Source of the DNA: Candidatus Zhuqueibacterota bacterium
GTDB taxonomy: Bacteria > Zhuqueibacterota > Zhuqueibacteria > Oceanimicrobiales > Oceanimicrobiaceae
Reading direction: 5' to 3'
Length of the DNA stretch: 64,000 nt
Assembly: GCA_029262005.1 (NCBI GenBank)
Contig: JAJDAG010000098.1
Coordinates: 1 to 64,000, forward strand
How positions within the stretch are numbered: the stretch's first letter is position 1; the number at the start of each line of letters is the position of its first letter. Under the pieces are notes generated by a model that did no database searches, was not told where the DNA came from, and saw only the letters and a list, made by a program, of their open reading frames with translations. Below, in pieces: positions 1 to 8,769 of this stretch. The translations under genes and the position numbers were made by a program.

Positions 1-541
1 TAGGTCTAGTTTCCAACTTTTTGTTGTGGGTGTAGAACTCGCATATTCACAAAAAGTCTCAATCCCATCTCTTGTTAGGTCTAGTTTCCATCAATCTCTG
101 GAGCTAGCACTTTCACAGCTCGATTTCTTTGTCTCAATCCCATCTCTTGTTAGGTCTAGTTTCCAACTTTTTAATAACATTCAATCCCATTATTGGGAAA
201 GAAAAGTCTCAATCCCATCTCTTGTTAGGTCTAGTTTCCAACGGTGTTGAAGATGCACGAGAAATACTCCAGAGCGGTCAGGTCTCAATCCCATCTCTTG
301 TTAGGTCTAGTTTCCAACGGGCGCCAACTTTAGGGGCGCCAATTTGGAGGGCGCCGTCTCAATCCCATCTCTTGTTAGGTCTAGTTTCCAACGCAGCCAA
401 AGAAGCTCATTACGAAACTGAAATAGAAGGTCTCAATCCCATCTCTTGTTAGGTCTAGTTTCCAACTGGGGCGGTCTTGATTTCGCAGCATTAGAAAAAA
501 AAAAGTCTCAATCCCATCTCTTGTTAGGTCTAGTTTCCAAC
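1..541. CRISPR. CRISPR array, left end outside the window; 37-nt repeat GTCTCAATCCCATCTCTTGTTAGGTCTAGTTTCCAAC, one partial plus seven full repeats, spacers 37-39 nt
   Basis: Repeats at 1-17 (partial), 56-92 (last two bases TC instead of AC), 131-167, 206-242, 282-318, 356-392, 430-466, 505-541, separated by unique spacers. Confidence 0.98.
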
Positions 542-906
542 AGCTACCCTTGCAGCCCCTTTAAAAACAATATCTTGCAAAGCCCATTGTTCTAACCTCA
601 ATTTTTGGGGCTCCTTTTTAAGCAATTTTACACACCTCCCTTCTTTTTTGCTTTGCTTAAGGTATTGATTTACAAAAACATAGGTCAATTGTTCTAACCT
701 CCCTGCTTTTGGCATTGAAAAAAGGGGTTTTTGCTAGTGTTTTCCGCCTTTTTCAGGCCTGAGTCAGGGGATAGTTACAATCTATTTATTCATGTTAACG
801 TTTTATTTTGCAAAATCAAGTAAAATCTTGGTTGCCGGTTGGGTCTTGCCTACCTTTTATTCACCGCAGTTATCGCAAACGGTGGGTGCAAGAGGCCGAA
901 TCCAGC

Positions 907-2199
907 CTATCTGGGCCTTGAGAGTAGCCTCAAGCAACGCCAAGATATCACCGCGACCACTGTACCAGGCATTAGTGATATCCAAGAGATGAAACCTGCT
1001 GGGGCCAACAAGACCAGCTTTAGAGATACAAACACCGGTAGTGGGCATATCGTAATGAGAGTGGAGGTTTGAGCCCAGAATCCTGGGTAGAGTCCAATCC
1101 AGGGGAAATACGAATTATTTAACTCTGGACCACTCTTACGGCCAAAAGCAATCAGATTTAGCCAGAGGTAGAATTGGGTCAGAAATATAGCAATAACTCC
1201 CCGTTTAGATAGTTTACTTGTTGGTATGGAGAGCCCTATGAATTGAATTTTCTCCTGGCTACCATCAATTTGCTTGTCAAGAAACTCTGCCACATTATCA
1301 ATTTGCATTGCTTCATCATATTCATCCGTCATTTTATGTAGCTCCGGAAAACTCTCGGCGAAAGTCTTACCGGTCGTTGAGAAACCAAACTCTTTTCCCA
1401 GCCATGTCTGGAGATTAGTTCGTATCCGATAATGGACATGTCGAATCTGATAAATCACCTTGAGATTATTGAAAGTTCCGCAGAGTGGGGTCACAAAATG
1501 CCCGAGCTTATTCTGTAGCAGTGGGTCGAAACTCTTACGATGTTCTTCAGTGCACTGACCATCGCTAATCTTACCGCCAAACTGTCCTTCCCACTTCGAC
1601 TCGTATTGATAGGGGATCTTGATGACAGTCCCATCTTCCGCAATCACTGATACACTATCTGCTAATTCTGTGATAAGCTGGAGCTGGGGTGCGTCTGCCT
1701 TCCTCCAAAACTCTCGAAAGCTTCCAAGAGTTCTTGGAAAAACTCCCGGAGAAACGTTTGGAACAAATTCAAGGCCATTGAAATGGGCCAGTATCAAAAG
1801 ATCACCTTCATTACCATTTTTATTGAACCGACCTTTCAGAAAAAAGAAGGGCAATGCGTCCGCAAACTGAAGCACCATCCCTTGATTCCTTTTTTTATAC
1901 TTGGGGGAAATAAAAGCCGGGTCGACAAAAAATTCTGGTTTCCACATATCCCAAGTCACCCCGCCAAGTCCAGGTTCGTATTCTAATAACCAGTATGTTT
2001 CCTGAGTAGCAAATTTCACACTCCACTTGGTCCAATCACGACAGATAGTTTGAATCTTGTCAATCTGCACAATAGCTTTTTGTCCAATAGAACCGGTGTT
2101 GCTTGTGGTTGACAACAATCCAAGTACGCACAGCGTCAGTAGTGCAAAATGCACCGTACGGATATGTCGAATTGGTTCAAGTGAACCAGAAACATTCAC
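907..2199 (-). CDS. Hypothetical protein with N-terminal and C-terminal hydrophobic segments, next to the CRISPR array
   Basis: 430-aa ORF; N-terminal hydrophobic stretch HFALLTLCVLGLLSTT and C-terminal IAIFLTQFYLWLNLIAF; no family recognised. Confidence 0.6.
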   Translation of the reverse strand: MNVSGSLEPIRHIRTVHFALLTLCVLGLLSTTSNTGSIGQKAIVQIDKIQTICRDWTKWSVKFATQETYWLLEYEPGLGGVTWDMWKPEFFVDPAFISPKYKKRNQGMVLQFADALPFFFLKGRFNKNGNEGDLLILAHFNGLEFVPNVSPGVFPRTLGSFREFWRKADAPQLQLITELADSVSVIAEDGTVIKIPYQYESKWEGQFGGKISDGQCTEEHRKSFDPLLQNKLGHFVTPLCGTFNNLKVIYQIRHVHYRIRTNLQTWLGKEFGFSTTGKTFAESFPELHKMTDEYDEAMQIDNVAEFLDKQIDGSQEKIQFIGLSIPTSKLSKRGVIAIFLTQFYLWLNLIAFGRKSGPELNNSYFPWIGLYPGFWAQTSTLITICPLPVFVSLKLVLLAPAGFISWISLMPGTVVAVISWRCLRLLSRPR

Positions 2200-2218
2200 C
2201 TTTTATTGACCTTTCTGA

Positions 2219-2479
2219 TTAGTTGTATCGACTGTCTTGGAACCCAACATTCCACTTATGCTTCTCCCTCAATTCTTCATGAACTTCTTTACAATCATGT
2301 ACTGTTAGTTTCCCGCTCTTATATTCACTATACTGTTTGTCCAATTCTTTTTTTTGCTATTCAGGTAAGGGCAACTCTGAATTGCTACGGGTTATTGAAT
2401 CCCAAATATCTTCAACGAGCAGCAGTTTTTCGGACAAAGCCAATTTATCGATTTCTTTGATGAGTTGAGCTGGCGTCAT
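2219..2479 (-). pseudogene. Addiction-module antitoxin (Unstab_antitox/PF09720-like) with an in-frame TAG
   Basis: Minus-strand reading from 2479: MTPAQLIKEIDKLALSEKLLLVEDIWDSITRSNSELPLPE*QKKELDKQYSEYKSGKLTVHDCKEVHEELREKHKWNVGFQDSRYN*. The LVEDIWDSI...LP.(T/P)..QKKELD.. pattern is typical of the family; stop at 2357-2359. Confidence 0.75.
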
Positions 2480-2800
2480 ATCATTACCCCTATCACATAC
2501 AGTTCTTTAGTTATTTCCTGTGACTTACAAGATTACAATCTCATGATTGACTTGCAACAAAAAAGTCACTGTTCTGGTTACTTCCTACAGGAAGGGAGAT
2601 GCGGCCGAGGCTAAACCTACCTCGTTTCTTTAGGTCATTGCGTTTATTGCAATAGAATCGGACTTTCTAATCGAATGGTTGTTGCGGCCAGAAAGTCAAA
2701 ATTGCAAAGCACTAACTGCCCTGCCACCCTATCCGTTATGGATATGAGGGCAGAGCACAGCAGCAGAATTATTGTAGTCGTATCCGGTTGGCACTGCTTC

Positions 2801-4129
2801 TTATTTGGTCAACACCATTAGCTTTGAGTATTTAACTGTGCTCCCGACTTCCAGGGAATACAAATAAGTCCCGCTTGAAACCAGGCTGCCGTCGTCTGTG
2901 CGGCCATCCCAGAACAGAGAAAACGCCCCGGGGCGCTGCTCTTGCGCCACCAAAGTCCGCACATTCTTCCCGAGAATATCAAAAACGGTAACCTTGACAA
3001 ACCCGGCCTGTTCCAAAGTATAGTTGATGTTCGTGGACGGATTAAACGGATTGGGATAGTTTTGCGACAGGCCAAACCTGCGCGGCCCACCCACTTGCAC
3101 GGAGATATTTTGTGAGAACTCAAAGCTGCCGTCTGTGTCGATTTGTTTAAGTCTGTAATCATAGTGGCCGTCACGCAACGCCTTGTCACTGAATTGATAG
3201 TGCTGCGAGCGCACCGTTGTGCCATGGCCCGGCATAAACCCTGCGCTTTGCCAATCGTCAGCATCCTCTCGCCGCTGCACTTCAAAGCCATAGTTGTTCG
3301 ACTCCGTGGCAGTGGACCATTGCAAAAGCACGTCACGGCCTGTTACTGAATAAGTAAAAGAGGTAAGCTCCACCGGCAGCGGTGCCCCCGGATCCCAGGC
3401 AAGCCCGACTCGCAAACCGTCAATGGTCAGGATGTTTGAAGCGCTGGCCTGCCGTAAAACAATCTGATCCAGATCGCCACTGCCAATTCCGGACGGGTCG
3501 GTATCATTGGATGAGACAGGGCCAACAGCGGCAGTTGCAGGCTCAGTTGCGGGCACCGGCGGTTCGGAAAAAACGAAAAGGCTGGCCTCATCGTTGTCAT
3601 CACCCGCAATAAAGGCATATTTCATGACGATAAGGTAAGTCGTGTTCAGAGTGTAGTTGAAGGCCGTAAGACTGGCACTCTCAGTGAACTGGCTGAGACC
3701 AAAGGCCAGACCGTCTTCCCCATCGTTGACCACATAAAAGCGACAGTACCGCGCCGAAATCGATGACGCGGATAAAACCACTGGCTCGGGAAAGTTGCTG
3801 GTGGTGGTCGGCGCGCCGGCAACGCTGATGAGAAAGGAAATATACAAGTCGCCGCTTGACTGCTGGGCGAAGGTTTTCTCCACCCATTGGCCGCTGGCAT
3901 CGAGCAAAGCCGCGTTGCCAATACCAGAGGACGGGTAGCCGGTGAAGGCCAAGCCACCGTTGGCAACCGTCACTTTATCTGTGCCGCTGGTCGATTCGCT
4001 CCAGCCGTGACTGGTAAGGTCGTTGCCTGCCGGGTAATCAAACTCGTCAGTCAGTATGGATTGGGCCCGGCTTTGAACTGTAAACAGCATAAGACACAGC
4101 ACCACAAGGAACATTCGCAAAAGGTTCAT
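2801..4129 (-). CDS. Secreted protein with FlgD/T9SS-type C-terminal sorting-like domain
   Basis: Signal peptide MNLLRMFLVVLCLMLFTVQSRAQ; C-terminus FGLSQNYPNPFNPSTNINYTL...GTYLYSLEVGSTVKYSKLMVLTK. Confidence 0.85.
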   Translation of the reverse strand: MNLLRMFLVVLCLMLFTVQSRAQSILTDEFDYPAGNDLTSHGWSESTSGTDKVTVANGGLAFTGYPSSGIGNAALLDASGQWVEKTFAQQSSGDLYISFLISVAGAPTTTSNFPEPVVLSASSISARYCRFYVVNDGEDGLAFGLSQFTESASLTAFNYTLNTTYLIVMKYAFIAGDDNDEASLFVFSEPPVPATEPATAAVGPVSSNDTDPSGIGSGDLDQIVLRQASASNILTIDGLRVGLAWDPGAPLPVELTSFTYSVTGRDVLLQWSTATESNNYGFEVQRREDADDWQSAGFMPGHGTTVRSQHYQFSDKALRDGHYDYRLKQIDTDGSFEFSQNISVQVGGPRRFGLSQNYPNPFNPSTNINYTLEQAGFVKVTVFDILGKNVRTLVAQEQRPGAFSLFWDGRTDDGSLVSSGTYLYSLEVGSTVKYSKLMVLTK

Positions 4130-4524
4130 TTATGCTTCTCCTGAATTTATCGCGCGACATATTATATGAGGACAATATTAGAAAATACCTGCAAAGGGTG
4201 CGAAATGGCCGTTTGGCGGGTTAATTCCGTGGGACTTAGCTGAAGTTTGCTGTGCGGTGGATAGCAAAAAAGCAGGTTCAATAAAAGGAACCCACCTTAT
4301 GCAATTCTCTTTCTTTAATCTGCAGGCGTTTAGCCGGCTACTTGGTCGTCTGCGCCTCTCTCACTTGCGGGGCTTTCATACAAGGTCATTTCGAAGCGGG
4401 CGTTGTTTAGCGGGTGTGAGAAATCTGCCAATCCTTGGTGCGGGAACCTTCTGCTAAAATGATGAAATTCCGGTAGAAAAAAACCGGAATGACAGAACTA
4501 TGTGTGTTTTCGGTCAGATACGAT

Positions 4525-6237
4525 TTACAAATACCCTAACTTTAAATAGAATTCTTGTTTTGCTTTATTGGATATTTGCCAAAAGCGCCCATTACTCCAA
4601 AGTGCATGACCAACATTTTCTATTGGATAAAAATTAATGTCATTGCCTGCTTTTTTCATTTTGTCTACAAAAATTCTACAGTAAAAATAGGGTGATGAAT
4701 TCACATCATCGGTTCCATGAAAAACCAGCATTGGCGGCAATCCTTTGTGTATGTTATGCGTTGGTGAAATATCTTGTATTCTTTTCTTGTCGTTTACAAG
4801 AGGCTCAAACCAAACGCCTTGTAAGTCATAAATAGCAGAATTCAAAATTAATGCATCCGGTTTTGAACTTACAAGTTTATTTTCAGTCGGTTCATCCAGT
4901 ATGTCTAGCATTGCCGCAGACAAAGCCAAATGCCCCCCCGCAGAATTGCCGTTGGCGATTATCTTATTTGCATCAATATGAAATTCATCGGCATTTTCAC
5001 GTAACCATCTTATAGCAGATTTTGCATCGGAGATTTGTTCGAAAGGCAGAGCGCCATGGCGGTCATAGAGTCTATTTTCAATACAAATATTAATAAATCC
5101 CAATTTAGAGTATCCGAATTGCCAATCCGGTTTGCCTTCGTTCCAACTGCCACCGTGGAAGTAGACGACAGCAGGTCGCTTTTCGTCTTTTTTAAGGCTG
5201 TCGGGAATAAAGATATGTGCATCTAATTCAAAACCATCGATTGTTTTATAGGTTTTAACCAGATGTCCCTGTCGCGTTGTTAACGCTTTGTTGTAGAGTG
5301 AATTAATTTTAGTTTTCAGTTCCTCTGTAAGGCAAGTTTTATTAAATGATTCAATTGCGGGTGCAATATTCTTAATCCCCAAATTTTCTATATGGTTATA
5401 CAAATATTGAAAGTACCAAAAATCTATTACAGCTCTATTTTTAATGTTTTGATTAATCTCATTAAAAGAAGCAACCAACCACTGGTTATCGGATTTTTTT
5501 AACGCCTTGTTTGTATTGAAATCTTGTCTCACTTTCGAATCCAATAGTTCTTTGCCAAATTCAGTATACCCATCAATATCGATTAAGTCAGGATTGTCCA
5601 AATTGATTGCAGACAGATAATCCCGGGTTTTCCGGCTGAAAATTACGCGTTCATCCGTGAAGTCCTTGTGAATGCGAGGGTAATCTAAAATCAACTTGTC
5701 AAATGAAAAAGTGATTCTGTTTTTAATTACGAATGCAAATTGTTCATTTATGTTATTGCTCAATAAATCATCTAATGGTTTTAGATAGATGCTTTTTAAA
5801 GAATCTATTACTCGTATAAAAGCATGTTCGTCTTTACTGAAGAGATTGTACCAATTCCTTTTGAAGTAATTGGTGACCTGTTCATTAATTAGATTTTGTT
5901 TAAATAGAAGAAGGTTGGATTCAGGAGAGATGCCTGTAAATACAATGCTGCTGTCAATATTAGCTGCATCAAAGAATATTTCTAAATGCTCATCGGGTTC
6001 GACAAATATTTCAAATTGCTTGTCTTGATAGTTGATAGCAAGAAATTGTGGTTTGATGGTTACTCTTTTAAAAAGAAAAGAACCTGTTTCTGTTATTTGG
6101 CAAAGGCTATCCCCAATGGATATCGATTTTGCAGCATTATTTGTTATTGTTCCTTTTATAGAAACGTCACTACTTTTGGGTTGATTGCATGCAATGAAAA
6201 AAATAACAGCTAAAAGTAGTAGTCTATTTTCTTTCAT
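4525..6237 (-). CDS. Lipoprotein with C-terminal alpha/beta hydrolase (esterase) domain
   Basis: Lipobox-like FFIAC; HGGSW oxyanion motif and GNSAGG nucleophile elbow. Confidence 0.85.
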   Translation of the reverse strand: MKENRLLLLAVIFFIACNQPKSSDVSIKGTITNNAAKSISIGDSLCQITETGSFLFKRVTIKPQFLAINYQDKQFEIFVEPDEHLEIFFDAANIDSSIVFTGISPESNLLLFKQNLINEQVTNYFKRNWYNLFSKDEHAFIRVIDSLKSIYLKPLDDLLSNNINEQFAFVIKNRITFSFDKLILDYPRIHKDFTDERVIFSRKTRDYLSAINLDNPDLIDIDGYTEFGKELLDSKVRQDFNTNKALKKSDNQWLVASFNEINQNIKNRAVIDFWYFQYLYNHIENLGIKNIAPAIESFNKTCLTEELKTKINSLYNKALTTRQGHLVKTYKTIDGFELDAHIFIPDSLKKDEKRPAVVYFHGGSWNEGKPDWQFGYSKLGFINICIENRLYDRHGALPFEQISDAKSAIRWLRENADEFHIDANKIIANGNSAGGHLALSAAMLDILDEPTENKLVSSKPDALILNSAIYDLQGVWFEPLVNDKKRIQDISPTHNIHKGLPPMLVFHGTDDVNSSPYFYCRIFVDKMKKAGNDINFYPIENVGHALWSNGRFWQISNKAKQEFYLKLGYL

Positions 6238-6305
6238 TTTGCGCCTGTCAAATTGTTGTAGTCAAATAGGTTGGATTCAAGCCTTGGGTGAAGAAAGACA
6301 CTTGC

Positions 6306-6390
6306 CCGGATTCGGTGTTAAGTAAAATAATGGCCTCAGAAGTGTTCAGCCAACAGGTGAACTCAAACCTGTTCTTAACACAGAATCCGG
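6306..6390. repeat. Long imperfect hairpin with a nested hairpin
   Basis: CCGGATTCGGTGTTAAG (6306-6322) pairs with CTTAACACAGAATCCGG (6374-6390), one mismatch; inner AACAGGT (6352-6358) pairs with ACCTGTT (6367-6373). Confidence 0.7.
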
Positions 6391-6749
6391 GATTTGGACG
6401 GGAATCGAACGTCATCAGGAATTGTGGCCCTCACTTATTCGAACCCTGCTTCCAGTTAGGGGGTTTTTTTCCGTTGCTTATCTAGCTTCTTTTTTGCCTT
6501 TTGTTCCTGTTCACTTTTCTTCTGTTTCTGACTTTTGTCCTTATCCTTCTTGCCGCCTTTGTCTCCCATTGTGCACATCCTTTTTGGTTATGAATCATTA
6601 TTTTGCCGTAAAGGGCCTTACCTCGTAAGCTATGGTTTATCGTATCTTCAAATAAATACACGCTAAAATAATGTTTTATAGAGTATTGCGTTTGAGTTGA
6701 ATGGCCGAAATTATGAGACCCGTTCAAGCGTTTTGTTGCGCAGATTAAA

Positions 6750-7346
6750 TCACATGCATCGCAAATCTTTCAACTGCTGTCTGCATTGTTGCGCATTTTT
6801 AAATCTGATTGGATGAATTCCCAACGCCTGGGCTGACTCTACATTAACTTGCATATCATCGATAAATACTGTTTCACTGGCTTCAAGTTGATGGTAATCA
6901 AGCAAATGCCGGAAGATCGAAGCTTCCGGCTTGACCATTTTTAACCGGCAAGAGAATATCGGCGGCTCAAATAAATTCCAGAAGTCAAGCTTCTTTTCAA
7001 TGTAATCGGCCACTTCAGAGTGCATGTTTGACAGAATGAAAAGTCTGTGACCAATCTCTTTGAGCTCCCTTACCAGGTTCAATGTCTCCGGGATCGGTAC
7101 AAGGATCGTCGGAACTAGAGCAAAGAAGCTTCGAATCAGCTCTGCGGAGATCCCGGTGCGTTGCGCTGCCTGAACCGTAGCGGTATTCCAGTCCAGAGTG
7201 CCGCGATCCAGTTCAACCCAATCCGGATGCCCGAGTACTTGAGTAGACATTTTTTCCCTGTCGGAATTCATTGGGAACATTCTCTCAATTAGAGGCTTTG
7301 GTTTCCAGTCAAGCACGACACCACCAAGATCGAATACGATATTCAT
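6750..7346 (-). CDS. HAD-superfamily hydrolase
   Basis: MNIVFDLGGVVLDWKP (DxG start), LFILSNMH, KPEASIFRHLL, VFIDDMQVNVE motifs. Confidence 0.9.
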   Translation of the reverse strand: MNIVFDLGGVVLDWKPKPLIERMFPMNSDREKMSTQVLGHPDWVELDRGTLDWNTATVQAAQRTGISAELIRSFFALVPTILVPIPETLNLVRELKEIGHRLFILSNMHSEVADYIEKKLDFWNLFEPPIFSCRLKMVKPEASIFRHLLDYHQLEASETVFIDDMQVNVESAQALGIHPIRFKNAQQCRQQLKDLRCM

Positions 7347-7590
7347 TCAGACTCCAACCGCGCACCACGATGGGGCAGGAGTGAAGCGATTGTCCCATCA
7401 AATAATCTCATAGTTTCTTCATCTCTTCCATAAGATTGTGATCTTATTATTGACTTGCAACAAAAAAGTGACGACGCGTGCGTACATGCTCGTGCCCCGT
7501 GTTATGCTTGCGGAATACCGGCAACCATGCCGTTGTCATCAACAATTCTGTATCGAGCCATCTGCGAGTAAATCTGCTTTGGCTGAAATT

Positions 7591-8769
7591 TTAAAAAATG
7601 TCCACATATTTTAATCCACTGCCAGTGATGAACAAAACTATCTGTTCATCCTCCCGGATTTGTCCACTGTCCCGAAGCATTGCCAGGGAAGCAACCGTTG
7701 CACCTGCTTCAGGTGCTGCAAAAATGCCTTCAGTTTTCCCCAGATGTTTAACGCCTGCCAGCAAAGCATCATCGCTGACAGCAAGCGCGCAACCATTGCT
7801 TTCTCGAATTGATTGCAAGATAAGAAAATCACCCACTGCACTTGGCACACGCAGCCCTGAAGCCAGCGTTTTCGCGTTTTCAAAAGGAGGGGCCTTGTCC
7901 AGCCCTTCATTAAATGCATGAATAATGGGGGCACAACCTTCCGCTTGAACTGATATCATTCGCGGACGCTTTGCACCAATCCAACCTAAGGCCTCCATCT
8001 CAGCAAAGGCTTTCCACATACCAATAATGCCGGTGCCGCCACCGGTGGGATAAATGATCACATCGGGCAACTGCCAGTTCAGTTGTTCAGCCAGTTCATA
8101 ACCCAGTGTTTTTTTACCTTCAACCCGATAAGGCTCTTTCAACGTTGCAACATCAAACCAACCTTCTTGTTCTTTGCGTTGAGCAACTATTTTGCCACAG
8201 TCACTGATTATACCATCAATCTTTTCTACGATTGCGCCATATTGTTCACACTCAACCTGGAAAGCAGCCGGTGTATCTCCAGGCATGAAAACATAAGCCT
8301 CCTGTCCGGCTTTTGCCGCATAAGCGGCTGCAGCGCCGCCGGCGTTCCCTGCCGTAGGAAGGGCTATTTTTTTCACACCTTTTTCTTTTGCTTGCGAGAT
8401 AGCAGCACTCATCCCCCGGGCTTTGAATGAACCGGTTGGATTAAGGGATTCGTCTTTAAGGTAAAGATTCGAGAAGCCGAGCAATGCCCCCAACCGTTTT
8501 GCTGTTACAAGCGGCGTCCAACCTTCTCCTAAAGAGACGATATTTTCTTCGTACTCGATTGGCATCATTTCGCGATACCGCCACATAGTTGACTCACGAT
8601 ACACCAACTGCTCTTTCTGGATGACTGATTTTGCCTTTTCAATATCATATCGGGCAAAGAGGGGCAGATGACATGAAGTACAAAGATTCAATAATTGTTC
8701 TTTAGGGAATATCTTGTTACAGCTTGTGCACTCAAGATGACTAAAAGCGGACATTGTGTGATTGGTCAT
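7591..8769 (-). CDS. thrC: Threonine synthase
   Basis: N-terminal zinc-ribbon-like CTSCNKIF...CTSCH, PLP lysine region LYLKDESLNPTGSFKARGM, and PTGGGTG loop. Confidence 0.85.
   Translation of the reverse strand: MTNHTMSAFSHLECTSCNKIFPKEQLLNLCTSCHLPLFARYDIEKAKSVIQKEQLVYRESTMWRYREMMPIEYEENIVSLGEGWTPLVTAKRLGALLGFSNLYLKDESLNPTGSFKARGMSAAISQAKEKGVKKIALPTAGNAGGAAAAYAAKAGQEAYVFMPGDTPAAFQVECEQYGAIVEKIDGIISDCGKIVAQRKEQEGWFDVATLKEPYRVEGKKTLGYELAEQLNWQLPDVIIYPTGGGTGIIGMWKAFAEMEALGWIGAKRPRMISVQAEGCAPIIHAFNEGLDKAPPFENAKTLASGLRVPSAVGDFLILQSIRESNGCALAVSDDALLAGVKHLGKTEGIFAAPEAGATVASLAMLRDSGQIREDEQIVLFITGSGLKYVDIF

Noticed and set aside
26-452. ORFs 26-250 and 129-452 with repeated SIPSLVRSSFQ / SQSHLLLGLVSN
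   Set aside because: These are translations of the CRISPR repeats and spacers, not repeat proteins.
530-715. 61-aa minus-strand ORF (MPKAGRLEQLTYVF...)
   Set aside because: It runs into the terminal CRISPR repeat and overlaps the probable leader; the repeated RLEQ comes from the ATTGTTCTAACCTC DNA repeat.
2716-2753. Hairpin CTGCCCT...TATCC-GTTAT-GGATA...AGGGCAG
   Set aside because: Probably an ordinary intergenic hairpin near the end of a gene; no T-tract or other copies seen, so not promoted to a finding.
6391-6470. tRNA-like T-arm sequences (GGGAATCGAAC, TTCGAACCC) on the minus strand
   Set aside because: T-stems do not pair properly and no acceptor, D-arm or anticodon arm can be assembled; at most decayed tRNA or att-like fragments.
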